Shown here piece after piece: positions 44,562 through 52,576 of a DNA stretch of 64,000 nucleotides. The notes beneath the pieces are model-generated. The model was given only the letters and a program-made list of their open reading frames with translations. It searched no databases and was not told where the DNA came from. Source of the DNA: Streptomyces sp. PKU-EA00015 (GTDB lineage Bacteria; Actinomycetota; Actinomycetes; Streptomycetales; Streptomycetaceae). Each line of letters opens with the position of its first letter. Positions within the stretch are counted from its first letter, which is position 1. The stretch covers positions 62,001 through 126,000 of the forward strand of contig NZ_JABZEE010000001.1 in assembly GCF_013387495.1 (NCBI RefSeq). Direction: 5' to 3'. Position numbers and translations under genes: made by a program.

Positions 44562-45286
44562 GTCCACTCCCGTAGTTCTTCCAGCCGGTTCCGGCGCCTC
44601 GGGGCGCCGTTCATGGTCATAGGTACGGACGGGGGAGCGGCCTGTGTTCAATGCGCGCGAAAAAATCTTCGAAGCCGGCACGGACACGAATGGGGAAATC
44701 CCGGTGGCACCAGGTGAATTCACCCCGGTCCGGCAGCGCGGGAAATGGCTTGAACCCAACTGAACCATGTGGCCCTTGTGTCACTCCAACGCCGGTGTCT
44801 CAGCGGCAGGGGTCTCGTGCGGAGCGCATCCGCCTGCGCGGTTCTGTGCTCGCCTTGGGCCCCGAGTACTCCATTCGACGACCAGTTCCGCACGGGTACG
44901 GGGCCGCGGTCAGGGTCGCCCTCTCTTCGAGCCGGGGCGCGGTGGGCGAAGCAAAGCCGGCCATCCCCATCGGCGCGAGAGGCGCCGTCGTCGGCCGCCC
45001 GCCGTGCGGGTCCGGCCCCCGTCGTACGAGTCCAGGACAGGACGGCTCTCCCCGACCCTGCCCGGCCCCGCGAACAGCAGCGTCGTCGCCCCTCGCATCC
45101 CCGGTTTGTCCCGATACGCCGACACGCCCGGCATCTCCCCCGTCCGGCGCAGCGTTATGCCCCGTTTGACCTACACCGATCGCGTCCGTCCCACCCCGCT
45201 CCTAACGTTTCGGGTGATCGAGGAGCACTCCCCGACCTGTGCGGAACGGTTCCGCTACTGCTCCCCGAGAACCCGGAGGTCCGACC
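44562..45286. other. 725-base divergent intergenic region
   Basis: This lies between the SCO0930-type lipoprotein and the small exported protein. Open frames exist on the plus strand, but their composition (Arg/Pro/Ser-rich shadows), missing ribosome sites and lack of resemblance argue against genes. An A-rich tract (AAAAAATCTTCGAAG, 44660-44674) may be part of the lipoprotein promoter region. The right edge has CGGAGGT for the downstream gene. Confidence 0.4.
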
Positions 45287-45802
45287 ATGCGCGCGATACG
45301 TGCCGCGTCCGCCGCTCTGCTCGGAGCGGCCGCACTCGCCCTGACCGCTCCCACCGCAGCCTTCGCCGTGAACAACACGCCGTATGACTTCCGCGTGACG
45401 CCCTCGACCGTCGCCCCGGGCGGCCGCGTGACCCTGACCGCGGGCGGCTGCCCGAGCACGACCACGGTGACGTCCGGTGTCTTCGACGTCGTCACCGTTC
45501 CCCAGAACGGCGCGGCCACGGCCGTGGTCGACCAGGACGCCACGCCGGGCGCCGTGTACTCGGTCCAGTTCAACTGCATCGGCCGGATCGGCACCCTCGA
45601 TCTCCGGATCTCCGGCGGCACCTCCACGCCGACCGTGAGTTCCACGACGACCATCGCCCCCTCGGGTGTGGGCGGCGGCCTGGGCGGCAGCTTCGAGGCG
45701 ATGAACACGACCGAGATCGTGGCGGGCGGTGTCCTGGTCGCGGCCGCCGCCACGGCGACCGTCCTCGTCGTCCGCAGGCGCGCGGCGCACCGCCGCCACT
45801 GA
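45287..45802 (+). CDS. exported surface protein with C-terminal membrane anchor
   Basis: 171 residues from an ATG at 45287, CGGAGGT upstream. It has a Sec signal (IRAASAALLGAAALALTAPT, cleavage near AFA). The mature beta-rich domain of about 85 residues starts YDFRVTPSTVAPGGRVTLTA and has two cysteines (GGCPSTTTV, FNCIGRIG). A short Thr/Ser linker and GGLGGS precede a C-terminal membrane helix (IVAGGVLVAAAATATVLVV) and a basic tail RRRAAHRRH. This is the layout of cell-wall-sorted proteins, although no LPxTG or LAxTG is visible. The convergent gene 45911-47344 is a paralogue, and a class F sortase lies 1.9 kb to the right. Confidence 0.8.
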   Translation: MRAIRAASAALLGAAALALTAPTAAFAVNNTPYDFRVTPSTVAPGGRVTLTAGGCPSTTTVTSGVFDVVTVPQNGAATAVVDQDATPGAVYSVQFNCIGRIGTLDLRISGGTSTPTVSSTTTIAPSGVGGGLGGSFEAMNTTEIVAGGVLVAAAATATVLVVRRRAAHRRH

Positions 45803-45833
45803 TTGGCGGCCAACGCCCTTCTCAACCGGACCC

Positions 45834-45883
45834 AACCGCCCGCCGCCCCGAGTCCCGCACAGGACTCGGGGCAACGGGCGGTT
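45834..45883. terminator. bidirectional terminator hairpin
   Basis: Nested inverted repeats, outer AACCGCCCG / CGGGCGGTT and inner CCCCGAGTCC / GGACTCGGGG, form one long stem between the two convergent surface-protein genes (stops at 45802 and 45911). Confidence 0.85.
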
Positions 45884-45910
45884 ATGGGTCCGACCGGGAG
45901 GTTCGGCCGG

Positions 45911-47344
45911 TCAGGCCTGACCGCTGACCGTGCGGCGGCGGCGGACGATGAAGAGGCAGCCGCCGACGGCCGCCGTGGCGACCAGGCCGGCGCCGACCGC
46001 CATCTCGGTGCCGGTGGGCCCGATCGAGCCGCCGAGACCACCCGCCGCACCGCGTGCGCGGATCACCCTGAACGAGGCGCTGGCGGTCCGCGAGCTGTCG
46101 TTGCACCGGACCGTCAGGTGGTAGGTGCCGGGAGCAGCGTTGTTGCGGACGCGGGCCGTGGCCGTGGCCGTACCCCCACCGTCACCACCGAAGTTGCCAC
46201 CGTCACCACCGAAGTTGCCACCGTCACCACCGAAGTTGCCACCGTCCCCACCGCGGTTTTCGGTGTCGCCACCGCGGTTGTCATCCTGGCCGCCACGGTT
46301 GCCACCGTCATCACCACGGTTGCCGCCGTCGCCGCCCTGGCCGCCGCCGTCATCACCACGGTTGCCACCGTCGTCACCACGGTTGCCCCCGTCACCGCCC
46401 TGGCCGCCGCCGTCACCGCCAAAGTCGCCGCCGTTATCACCACGGCCGCCACCGTCACCACCAAAGTCGCCGCCGTTATCACCACGGCCGCCACCGTTAT
46501 CGCCGCGGTTGCCGCCGTCACCGCCAAAGTTGCCGCCATCACCGCCCTGGCCGCCGCCGTCACCACCAAAGTCGCCGCCGTTATCACCACGGCCGCCACC
46601 GTTATCGCCGCGGTTGCCGCCATCACCCCCACGGCCGCCACCGTTATCGCCGCGGTTGCCGTCACCGCCAAAGTTGCCGCCGTCGCCACCACGGCCGCCG
46701 CCGTTATCGCCGCGGTCGCCGCCATCACCCCCACGGCCGCCACCGTTATCGCCGCGGTTGCCGTCACCGCCCAAGTTGCCGCCGTCGCCACCACGGCCGC
46801 CGCCGTCATCGCCGCGGTTGCCGCCATCACCACCACGGCCGCCACCGTTATCGCCGCGGTTGCCGCCGTCGCCCCCACGGCCGCCGCCGTTATCGCCGCG
46901 GTTGCCGCCGTCGCCCCCACGGCCGCCGCCGTTATCGCCGCGGTTGCCGCCGTCGCCCCCACGGCCGCCGCCGTTATCGCCGCGGTTGCCGCCATCACCC
47001 CCGCGGCCCCTACCGTCACCACCCCGGCCCCCACCGTCACCACCAAAGTTGCCGCCATCACCCCCACGGCCCCCACCGTCACCACCAAAGTTGCCGCCAT
47101 CACCCCCACGGCCGCCGCCGTCGTTCCGGGAGAGCACGGCGTCGGGAAAGGCGTTCGAGCTGACGACGCCACCGCGGTGGCAGCCGTCGACGCTGATCGT
47201 CAGGGTGCCTCCGGGGAAGACCGAGGACGGGCTGACGTGGACGTTCCTCGGGCCGTCGCCACCGCCGGCGGCGGCCAGCGGAGCGCAGAGCCCGACGGCC
47301 GCGAAAGCGGTCGCGGTCGCCGCGAGAGCGCGTGTAGCACGCAT
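45911..47344 (-). CDS. exported surface protein with a very long Gly-rich repeat insertion
   Basis: 477 residues from an ATG at 47344. The signal peptide is [20 protein letters not shown]. The N-terminal conserved part ([33 protein letters not shown]) aligns with the paralogue at 45287. Residues about 74-392 are low complexity made of units such as [14 protein letters not shown] and [12 protein letters not shown]. The second conserved part then resumes ([18 protein letters not shown]), followed by GGLGGS, a membrane helix ([20 protein letters not shown]) and RRRR. So an ordinary small anchored protein has been split by about 320 Gly/Asp/Asn/Arg residues that would make a flexible, highly charged stalk. 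The function is unknown. Confidence 0.85.
   Translation of the reverse strand: MRATRALAATATAFAAVGLCAPLAAAGGGDGPRNVHVSPSSVFPGGTLTISVDGCHRGGVVSSNAFPDAVLSRNDGGGRGGDGGNFGGDGGGRGGDGGNFGGDGGGRGGDGRGRGGDGGNRGDNGGGRGGDGGNRGDNGGGRGGDGGNRGDNGGGRGGDGGNRGDNGGGRGGDGGNRGDDGGGRGGDGGNLGGDGNRGDNGGGRGGDGGDRGDNGGGRGGDGGNFGGDGNRGDNGGGRGGDGGNRGDNGGGRGDNGGDFGGDGGGQGGDGGNFGGDGGNRGDNGGGRGDNGGDFGGDGGGRGDNGGDFGGDGGGQGGDGGNRGDDGGNRGDDGGGQGGDGGNRGDDGGNRGGQDDNRGGDTENRGGDGGNFGGDGGNFGGDGGNFGGDGGGTATATARVRNNAAPGTYHLTVRCNDSSRTASASFRVIRARGAAGGLGGSIGPTGTEMAVGAGLVATAAVGGCLFIVRRRRTVSGQA
46170..47125. repeat. tandem-repeat array encoding the Gly-rich stalk
   Basis: Nearly perfect in-frame tandem repeats, mostly 18, 21 and 42 bases long and in phase with codons. 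A recurrent 42-base block, for example CCGTTATCGCCGCGGTTGCC followed by GCCGTCGCCCCCACGGCCGC, repeats almost identically between about 46840 and 46990. The array should be prone to copy-number change by slippage. Because it lacks stops in most frames, long antisense frames here are artefacts. Confidence 0.9.
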
Positions 47345-47653
47345 GGTTGAACCTCCAGCGGAAGACGTTCCGGAGCGGCGCTCCGGGAAATTCGACGAGG
47401 ACGCCTCCCATGACGAACCCTCACCGCCAGTGACGTACGTCGCATTTCGGCCTTGGTCCACCCCAGTGAGCGACACGCCGTGTGGGCGTCCCGCCGCCTG
47501 ACGGAGCCGCAGGTCACAGACCGTCAGCGTGTTTATCAGCCCGTTACTCGGATGGGTCACCCCGAGTGGCCGCCGCCACCCGTTCGCTCTTCCCTTCTCG
47601 CAGCGCCCGCCGACCGCACTTAGCGTGACCGCATGCGCACAAAGGGGAGAACC
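47345..47653. other. divergent promoter region, surface protein / sortase
   Basis: 309 bases hold no supported gene. Both flanking genes are transcribed outward from here, so their promoters must lie within; I see no clear operator. Confidence 0.4.
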
Positions 47654-48304
47654 ATGGGCCAGGACATCTACGGCTCCGAGCCGAGACGACGCTCGCCCTG
47701 GGGCGTGCTGGCCCTCGTCATGCTCAGCGGGATCGCGCTGATGAGGAACGGCGTCGACGCGGGGATCGGGCCCCCGCAGCCCGCGGCCGCCGCGTCGCTC
47801 GGCAAGCACGCGGGCGAGACGTTCCTGCCCGTGCCGCTCGAACCGCTGCCGTACGCGCCCCCGGTCCGGGTGCGCGTCTCCTCGCTCAAGGTGGACGCGC
47901 CGATCATGGACGTCGGCCTGGACGAGAAGGGGTGGATCGCGGCACCGCCCGCGCAGGAGCCCAACCTCGCGGGCTGGTTCCAGAACGGCGTGGCCCCGGG
48001 TCAGCGCGGCACCGCCGTGATCGTCGGGCACGTCGACAACCAGGCGGGCCCGGCGGTGTTCTACGGTCTCGGCTCGGTGAAGCCCGGGGATTCGGTCGAG
48101 GTGCCGCGACAGGACGGCAGGACGGCTGTCTTCGAGGTGTACGGCGTGGAGGTGTTCTCCAAGACGGACTTCCCCGGGGTCCGCGTCTACGGCGACACCG
48201 GTTCGCCCGAGCTGCGGGTCATCACCTGCGGGGGCGGCTACTCCAAGACGCAGGGCTACGACGGCAACGTCGTCGTCTTCGCCCGTATGGTCAAGGCCCG
48301 CTGA
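47654..48304 (+). CDS. class F sortase
   Basis: 216 residues from the ATG at 47654, favoured over one at 47633 because AAAGGGGAG stands 5-13 bases ahead. An N-terminal membrane anchor (WGVLALVMLSGIALM) is followed by a linker and the sortase beta barrel: VRVRVSSLKVDAPIMDVGLD, the catalytic His in TAVIVGHVDNQAG, the catalytic Cys in LRVITCGGGY and the Arg in GNVVVFARMV. Class F sortases are the actinobacterial group whose substrates are mostly undefined. The two anchored surface proteins to the left are natural candidates. A Tat-exported polysaccharide deacetylase is convergent 60 bases away. Confidence 0.92.
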   Translation: MGQDIYGSEPRRRSPWGVLALVMLSGIALMRNGVDAGIGPPQPAAAASLGKHAGETFLPVPLEPLPYAPPVRVRVSSLKVDAPIMDVGLDEKGWIAAPPAQEPNLAGWFQNGVAPGQRGTAVIVGHVDNQAGPAVFYGLGSVKPGDSVEVPRQDGRTAVFEVYGVEVFSKTDFPGVRVYGDTGSPELRVITCGGGYSKTQGYDGNVVVFARMVKAR

Positions 48305-48364
48305 CCGGGGGCCCGTTGCCGGCCGCGGCCTCCGTGGCCGGCGGCCGGCCGGTCGCCGGCCCGC

Positions 48365-49219
48365 TCAGCGACGGGGGACGGTGATGCGGTAGCCCTCTTC
48401 CAGCAGCTTCGGCAGGTACCTGCGCAGGGCCGCGACGCTCTGGGAGCGGTTGCCGCCCGCGTCGTGGGAGAGCACGACGACACCCGGGGCCGCGCCCCGC
48501 AGCACCCGCCTGACGATGGTGCGGGTGCCGGGGGTCGCCCAGTCCAGGGTGTCCAGGGTCCAGGCCAGCGGTTCCATGCCGAGCTCGGCGCCGATCTCGA
48601 AGGAGTGCCGGTTCCACGCTCCGTAGGGCGCCCGGTACCAGAGCGGGGCGGAGCCCACCGCCTCCTCGACGACGTCGCTCGTCCTGCCCAGCTCGTATCG
48701 GATCCGGGACGGCGCCAGGCCGGGGACGAGCGGGTGGGACCAGGTGTGGTTGCCGATCACATGGCCGTCGTCGGCCATCTCCCGCAGCAGGTCCCCGTGC
48801 TGCGTCGCCATCTCCCCGCAGACGAAGAACATCGCCTGCACGCCGTGTTCCCTCAGGGTCGCGAGGATGCCGGGGGTGTAGCGCGGGTCCGGTCCGTCGT
48901 CGAAGGTGAGCACCATCGTGCGGTCCGTCGCGGACACCCTGCGGAAGGGCCTCGTGCGCACCGGCGGGACCGCGCGGCGCAGACTCGCGGGGGGATACGC
49001 GGTCATGGGCTCCAGACGGTAGGACGACGCCTTCGGCGGCCGTGCCGCGGTCCGAGGTCCCACGGCACGGCCGGGCGGAGCGGGGGCGGGCGCGGACGCG
49101 GTGCGCCCGGATGTGGTGGGCTCGCCGGCGTACAGCTCGCCGACGACGGCGGCGCCGCCGAGGCAAGCGGCGAGGCGGAGCACCGAGCGGCGTCCGCGGA
49201 GCAGCTGGTCCTTGTCCAT
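48365..49219 (-). CDS. Tat-exported polysaccharide deacetylase (CE4, NodB domain)
   Basis: 284 residues from an ATG at 49219. The N-terminus is a twin-arginine signal (RGRRSVLRLAACLGGAAVVG). The NodB domain spans about residues 95-284 with all five motifs: TFDDGPD (catalytic base and metal Asp), HTWSH (metal His pair), RAPYGAWN, DTLDW and VVLSHDAGG. It should remove N-acetyl groups from a cell-wall or extracellular glycan. Beside the sortase and surface proteins it fits a cell-envelope module, though it is transcribed convergently. Confidence 0.93.
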   Translation of the reverse strand: MDKDQLLRGRRSVLRLAACLGGAAVVGELYAGEPTTSGRTASAPAPAPPGRAVGPRTAARPPKASSYRLEPMTAYPPASLRRAVPPVRTRPFRRVSATDRTMVLTFDDGPDPRYTPGILATLREHGVQAMFFVCGEMATQHGDLLREMADDGHVIGNHTWSHPLVPGLAPSRIRYELGRTSDVVEEAVGSAPLWYRAPYGAWNRHSFEIGAELGMEPLAWTLDTLDWATPGTRTIVRRVLRGAAPGVVVLSHDAGGNRSQSVAALRRYLPKLLEEGYRITVPRR

Positions 49220-49375
49220 GGCTCATGGCTCGCACGGCTGACGCCGCGGGCAACCGATCGACACCGGGTTGCGCGGCGGATTGACCCGATGGGAGCAGTA
49301 CCGCGGGCCGGGCGCTCCGCAGGGGTCCTGGGGCGCGTCGGCGGCCGTTCCGGCCGGGGTACTAGCCTCGGTGGC

Positions 49376-49837
49376 GTGACCGAGCATCCAGCCCACCGGT
49401 TCGAACGCGGCACGGACGGGCCGAAGGTGATCCTCGTCGGCCTGGACGGATCGGATTCGTCGCTGCGGGCCGCGGCCTACGCGAGCGGTCTCGCGCGACG
49501 GCAGCGTGCGCTGCTGGCGATCGTCTACGTCCAGCCGGTGATGCCGGCGGGCGCGGCCCTCGGTGTGCCGGTGGCCGAAGCGACCGGGGAGATCGCCGAG
49601 GGTCTCGTCGCAGAGATCCGTGCGGCGGCCGAGCGGGTGCGCGCTATCTGGGACGTCCGCTGGGAGTTCCACACCTTCCGCGGCGACCCGTACACGGGTC
49701 TGGTCACCGCGGCCGACGAACTCAAGGCGGACGCCGTGGTGGTGGGGGCCTCGGAGTCGGCGGGCCACCGGATCATCGGCTCGGTCGCGGTGCGGTTGGT
49801 GAAAGCGGGCCGGTGGCCGGTGACCGTCGTCCCGTAG
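49376..49837 (+). CDS. universal stress protein (UspA family)
   Basis: 153 residues from a GTG at 49376. KVILVGLDGSDSSLRAAAYA at the N-terminus is the Usp strand-helix start. The C-terminal ATP loop reads VVVGASESAGHRIIGSVAVR and ends LVKAGRWPVTVVP, a relaxed form of Gx2Gx9GSVAxxL. TAGCCT lies 7 bases before the GTG and no ribosome site is present, so the message may be leaderless. It is a cytoplasmic single-domain protein with an unknown role in stress or dormancy. Confidence 0.88.
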   Translation: MTEHPAHRFERGTDGPKVILVGLDGSDSSLRAAAYASGLARRQRALLAIVYVQPVMPAGAALGVPVAEATGEIAEGLVAEIRAAAERVRAIWDVRWEFHTFRGDPYTGLVTAADELKADAVVVGASESAGHRIIGSVAVRLVKAGRWPVTVVP

Positions 49838-50104
49838 GGCCGGTGCCCGGGGCCCTCAGCGGCCCTTGGTGAGTCCGTCGTGCCGCGCCGCCGTGGCCGG
49901 GCGCGGCGGCGCCGACGTCCGCGAGGGCCGAGCCGGGCGGTGACCGCGCAACGGGCGTACCGGTCCGGCCGCCCGTTCGCCGCACCACTCGCCGCTCGGT
50001 GCGACCGTTCGTCGACGACCGCTGTGCGGCGTCTGTCGCTGTGCGCCCGGATGCGTTCGTATACGGCACGTGGCAGCGACCGACGGGTGGAAGGGTGTTT
50101 GGCG

Positions 50105-50722
50105 ATGGCAACGGCGACCGTGACGACCGACGAGCGGGCCATGGCGGAGCTGCAGCGCGACCACGGCCCCGCCCTCATGAGCTTCCTGCTCGGCCTCACC
50201 TACGGGGACCAGCAGCGCGCCGAGGACCTGCTGCAGGAGACGCTGGTGCGCGCGTGGCAGCACCCGGAAGCGTTCGATGGCCCCTACGAGTCGATGCGGC
50301 CCTGGCTCTTCACCGTCGGCCGGCGCCTCGCCATCGACGCACGGCGCTCCCGGCTCGCGCGCCCCACGGAGATCGGCGACGGCGTCCTCGCCACCACCCC
50401 GGACCCGACGGACCCGACGGAGAGCACGGCCCTGGCCCTCGACGTCCGGGCCGCGATCGGCGCCCTGAGCCCCGAGCACCGCGCGGTGCTCGTGCAGATC
50501 TACTTCCGCGGGCTGAGCGTCAACGAGGCCGCACAGGCGCTCGGCATCCCGCCGGGGACCGTCAAGTCGCGCTCGTACTACGCGTTGCGTGCCCTCGCCC
50601 GGTCCCTGCCGGGCTACAGCAGGCGCGCCGTCCCGTCCGCCCCGCCGGCCCCGGTGCCGCACTCCGTGCACACGGATCACGACCGCGCGGTGTCCCTATG
50701 CCGAACGTCACGCCGGAGTTGA
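50105..50722 (+). CDS. ECF RNA polymerase sigma factor
   Basis: 205 residues from an ATG at 50105 with AAGGGTG upstream. Region 2: LMSFLLGLTYGDQQRAEDLL, QETLVRAWQHPEAFDG and MRPWLFTVGRRLAIDARRSR. Region 4: LSPEHRAVLVQIYFRGLSVN, then EAAQALGIPPGTVKSRSYYA. This subgroup is usually followed at once by a zinc-binding anti-sigma gene; here the next gene is different, but a protein of exactly that type is encoded at 56616-57287. The C-terminus extends about 35 residues beyond region 4 (SRRAVPSAPPAPVPHSV...), perhaps because the old 3' boundary was disturbed. Confidence 0.92.
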   Translation: MATATVTTDERAMAELQRDHGPALMSFLLGLTYGDQQRAEDLLQETLVRAWQHPEAFDGPYESMRPWLFTVGRRLAIDARRSRLARPTEIGDGVLATTPDPTDPTESTALALDVRAAIGALSPEHRAVLVQIYFRGLSVNEAAQALGIPPGTVKSRSYYALRALARSLPGYSRRAVPSAPPAPVPHSVHTDHDRAVSLCRTSRRS

Positions 50723-50797
50723 GCAAAGAAGGGCTCCCGCCCGTCTTGGACGGTGGAGGCTCGTCATCGAGTCCCGGACGCGTCGAGAGGAAAGTGG

Positions 50798-51322
50798 GTG
50801 GGAGGCGTGCAGCGTGAGAGTGCGAACGGCGCCGGGGGACCGGGGCTGGCGGTCCCCATGGCGTGGCTGTGTGCCGAGTACACGGCCGAGGAGATGCTGC
50901 GGGTCGGTGCGCTCGTCGAGTACGGCTCACTCGAGTTCCGGGCGGGGCGCCGGGCCCTGGCGCTGACCATCCACCTCTGCGACGGCCCGGGAGCACCGGA
51001 GGCGGTGCGCTCGGCGGCCACGATCGAGGAGTGGCTGTCGCTGACCACGTACGGACACCCCTGGCAGGAGTGGGTCGAGGAACGGCTCGCCACCAGGGCA
51101 GCCCGGGAACGGCACGGCAGCCCGGACCCCGATCTGGCGCTGGCGACCGCCGCCTGGGACTGGCTGCGCACCACCGAACTGCTCGCGGCCGACCTCGGGG
51201 ACCTGGAGCCGTGGCATCCGGCGCTCCCGCTCGCCGCCGGCGTGGACGAGGCGAGCCAGGTGTGGACCCCGGCCTGGCAGCTGGGACTGCCCCTGGGGCA
51301 TCTGGCGATCCACCTGTGGTGA
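50798..51322 (+). CDS. hypothetical protein
   Basis: About 174 residues from a GTG at 50798, chosen for AGAGGAA just upstream; a GTG at 50807 or an upstream 50753 start are alternatives. The sequence looks genuinely coded (strong third-position GC, no repeats) and contains AVPMAWLCAEYTAEEMLRVG, LALTIHLCDGPGAPEAV, and a Trp-rich C-terminal half (TAAWDWLRTTELLAADLGDL, SQVWTPAWQLGLPLGHLAIH). No signal peptide or membrane helix. I do not recognise the family. It follows the sigma factor by 75 bases on the same strand. Confidence 0.55.
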   Translation: MGGVQRESANGAGGPGLAVPMAWLCAEYTAEEMLRVGALVEYGSLEFRAGRRALALTIHLCDGPGAPEAVRSAATIEEWLSLTTYGHPWQEWVEERLATRAARERHGSPDPDLALATAAWDWLRTTELLAADLGDLEPWHPALPLAAGVDEASQVWTPAWQLGLPLGHLAIHLW

Positions 51323-51346
51323 GGACCGCACCACGGCCGGGCGGCC

Positions 51347-52576
51347 TCAGTCGACGCGCCGGCCCGCCGAGAAGTGCACGCCCGCACGGTACTTGGGGAT
51401 CCGGATCGTGATCTTCATGCCTGCTCCGACGGCCGTCTCGATGACGAGCCCGTAGTCGTCGCCGTACACCTGGCGCAGCCGCTCGTCGACGTTGAGCAGC
51501 CCGATGCCCGACGAGGCGGACCGCTCCCCCGCCAGGATCGCGCGCAGCACCTCGGGGTCCATGCCCACCCCGTCGTCCTCGATCGTCACCGTCGCCTCCG
51601 AGCCCGCGTCCTGCGCCGCGATCATGATGCGGCACTCGTGCCGGGAGTCCTCGAGGCCGTGCTTGACGGCGTTCTCGACGAGGGGCTGCAGGCACAGGAA
51701 CGGCAGGGTCACCGGCAGCACCTCGGGGGCCACCTGCAAGGTCACCTTCAGCCGGTCGCCGAAGCGGGCGCCCGCGAGCGCGAGGTACTGCTCGATGCAG
51801 CGCAGCTCGTCCGCGAGATGGGTGAACTCGCCGTGCCGGCGGAAGGAGTAGCGGGTGAAGTCGGCGAACTCCAGCAGGAGATCGCGGGCACGCTCCGGAT
51901 CGGTCCGGACGAACGAGGCGATGGCGGCGAGCGAGTTGAAGATGAAGTGCGGGGAGATCTGGGCGCGCAGGGCGCGGATCTCCGCCTCGATCAGCCGGGT
52001 GCGGGAGCGGTCGAGCTCGGCGAGTTCCAGCTGGACGGAGACCCAGCGGGCGACCTCGGTCGCCGCCCGCACCAGCACCGCCGACTCCCGCGAGCCGTAG
52101 GCCACCAGGGTGCCGAGCACACCCTCCTCTCCGGTCAGCGGCGCGATGACCACCCAGCGCAGCGGGCACTCCAGGTCCTCGCAGTCGGAGTGCACGCTCT
52201 GGCTGCGGCCCGAGTCCAGGACCTCGGCCACTCGCACCATCACCTGCCGCTCGTGGTGGTCGGCGCCCGGCCCGTCCCACGCGAGGACGCGCTCGCGGTC
52301 GGTCAGGGACAGCGCCTCGGTGCCGAGCAGGGAACGCAGCCGCCTGGCCGCCTTGCGCGCCGTGTCCTCGGTCAGCCCCGCGCGCAGCGGCGGGGCGGCG
52401 AGGGACGCGGTGTGCAGGGTGTGGAACGTCGCGTGCTCCACGGGCGTGCCGAGGTCGAGGTCCGGCCGCACGCCGCGCCGGGCGCCGGCCCTGCCGAGGG
52501 CGAGACCCAGCACCGCCCCGACGGCGAGCAGCACGGCGCCCGCCGCGGCCAGCGCGGCCGCTTCCGTACCGGTCAT
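51347..52576 (-). CDS. LytS-type sensor histidine kinase
   Basis: 409 residues; the ATG at 52576 overlaps the symporter stop (ATGA). One N-terminal membrane helix (ALAAAGAVLLAVGAVLGLAL) is followed by a GAF-like domain (about 60-200) containing a possible metal or redox motif SDCEDLECPLRW. Then comes the His_kinase box with ALRAQISPHFIFNSLAAIAS (His near 225) and a HATPase part with PLVENAVKHGLED, DDGVGMDP and GIGLLNVDERLR. Its partner is the LytTR regulator at 55341, and the linked symporter suggests it senses or controls uptake of a small carboxylate. Confidence 0.92.
   Translation of the reverse strand: MTGTEAAALAAAGAVLLAVGAVLGLALGRAGARRGVRPDLDLGTPVEHATFHTLHTASLAAPPLRAGLTEDTARKAARRLRSLLGTEALSLTDRERVLAWDGPGADHHERQVMVRVAEVLDSGRSQSVHSDCEDLECPLRWVVIAPLTGEEGVLGTLVAYGSRESAVLVRAATEVARWVSVQLELAELDRSRTRLIEAEIRALRAQISPHFIFNSLAAIASFVRTDPERARDLLLEFADFTRYSFRRHGEFTHLADELRCIEQYLALAGARFGDRLKVTLQVAPEVLPVTLPFLCLQPLVENAVKHGLEDSRHECRIMIAAQDAGSEATVTIEDDGVGMDPEVLRAILAGERSASSGIGLLNVDERLRQVYGDDYGLVIETAVGAGMKITIRIPKYRAGVHFSAGRRVD

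Noticed and set aside
44651..45387. Plus-strand frames of 170-200 residues in the gap before the surface-protein gene
   Set aside because: They are Pro/Arg/Ser-rich with no start signals, and they overlap the start of a well-supported gene in another frame.
46170..47125. CRISPR array
   Set aside because: The repeats are contiguous, of mixed length, codon-phased and lack unique spacers; they encode a protein stalk.
45803..47350. A 515-residue plus-strand open frame rich in Val/Ala/Thr
   Set aside because: It is antisense to the Gly-rich repeat gene; the repeat simply lacks stops in several frames. The minus-strand frame has the signal peptide, membrane anchor and a paralogue next door.
49856..50680. 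A 274-residue minus-strand frame
   Set aside because: It is antisense to the ECF sigma factor, whose region 2 and 4 motifs are clear on the plus strand.
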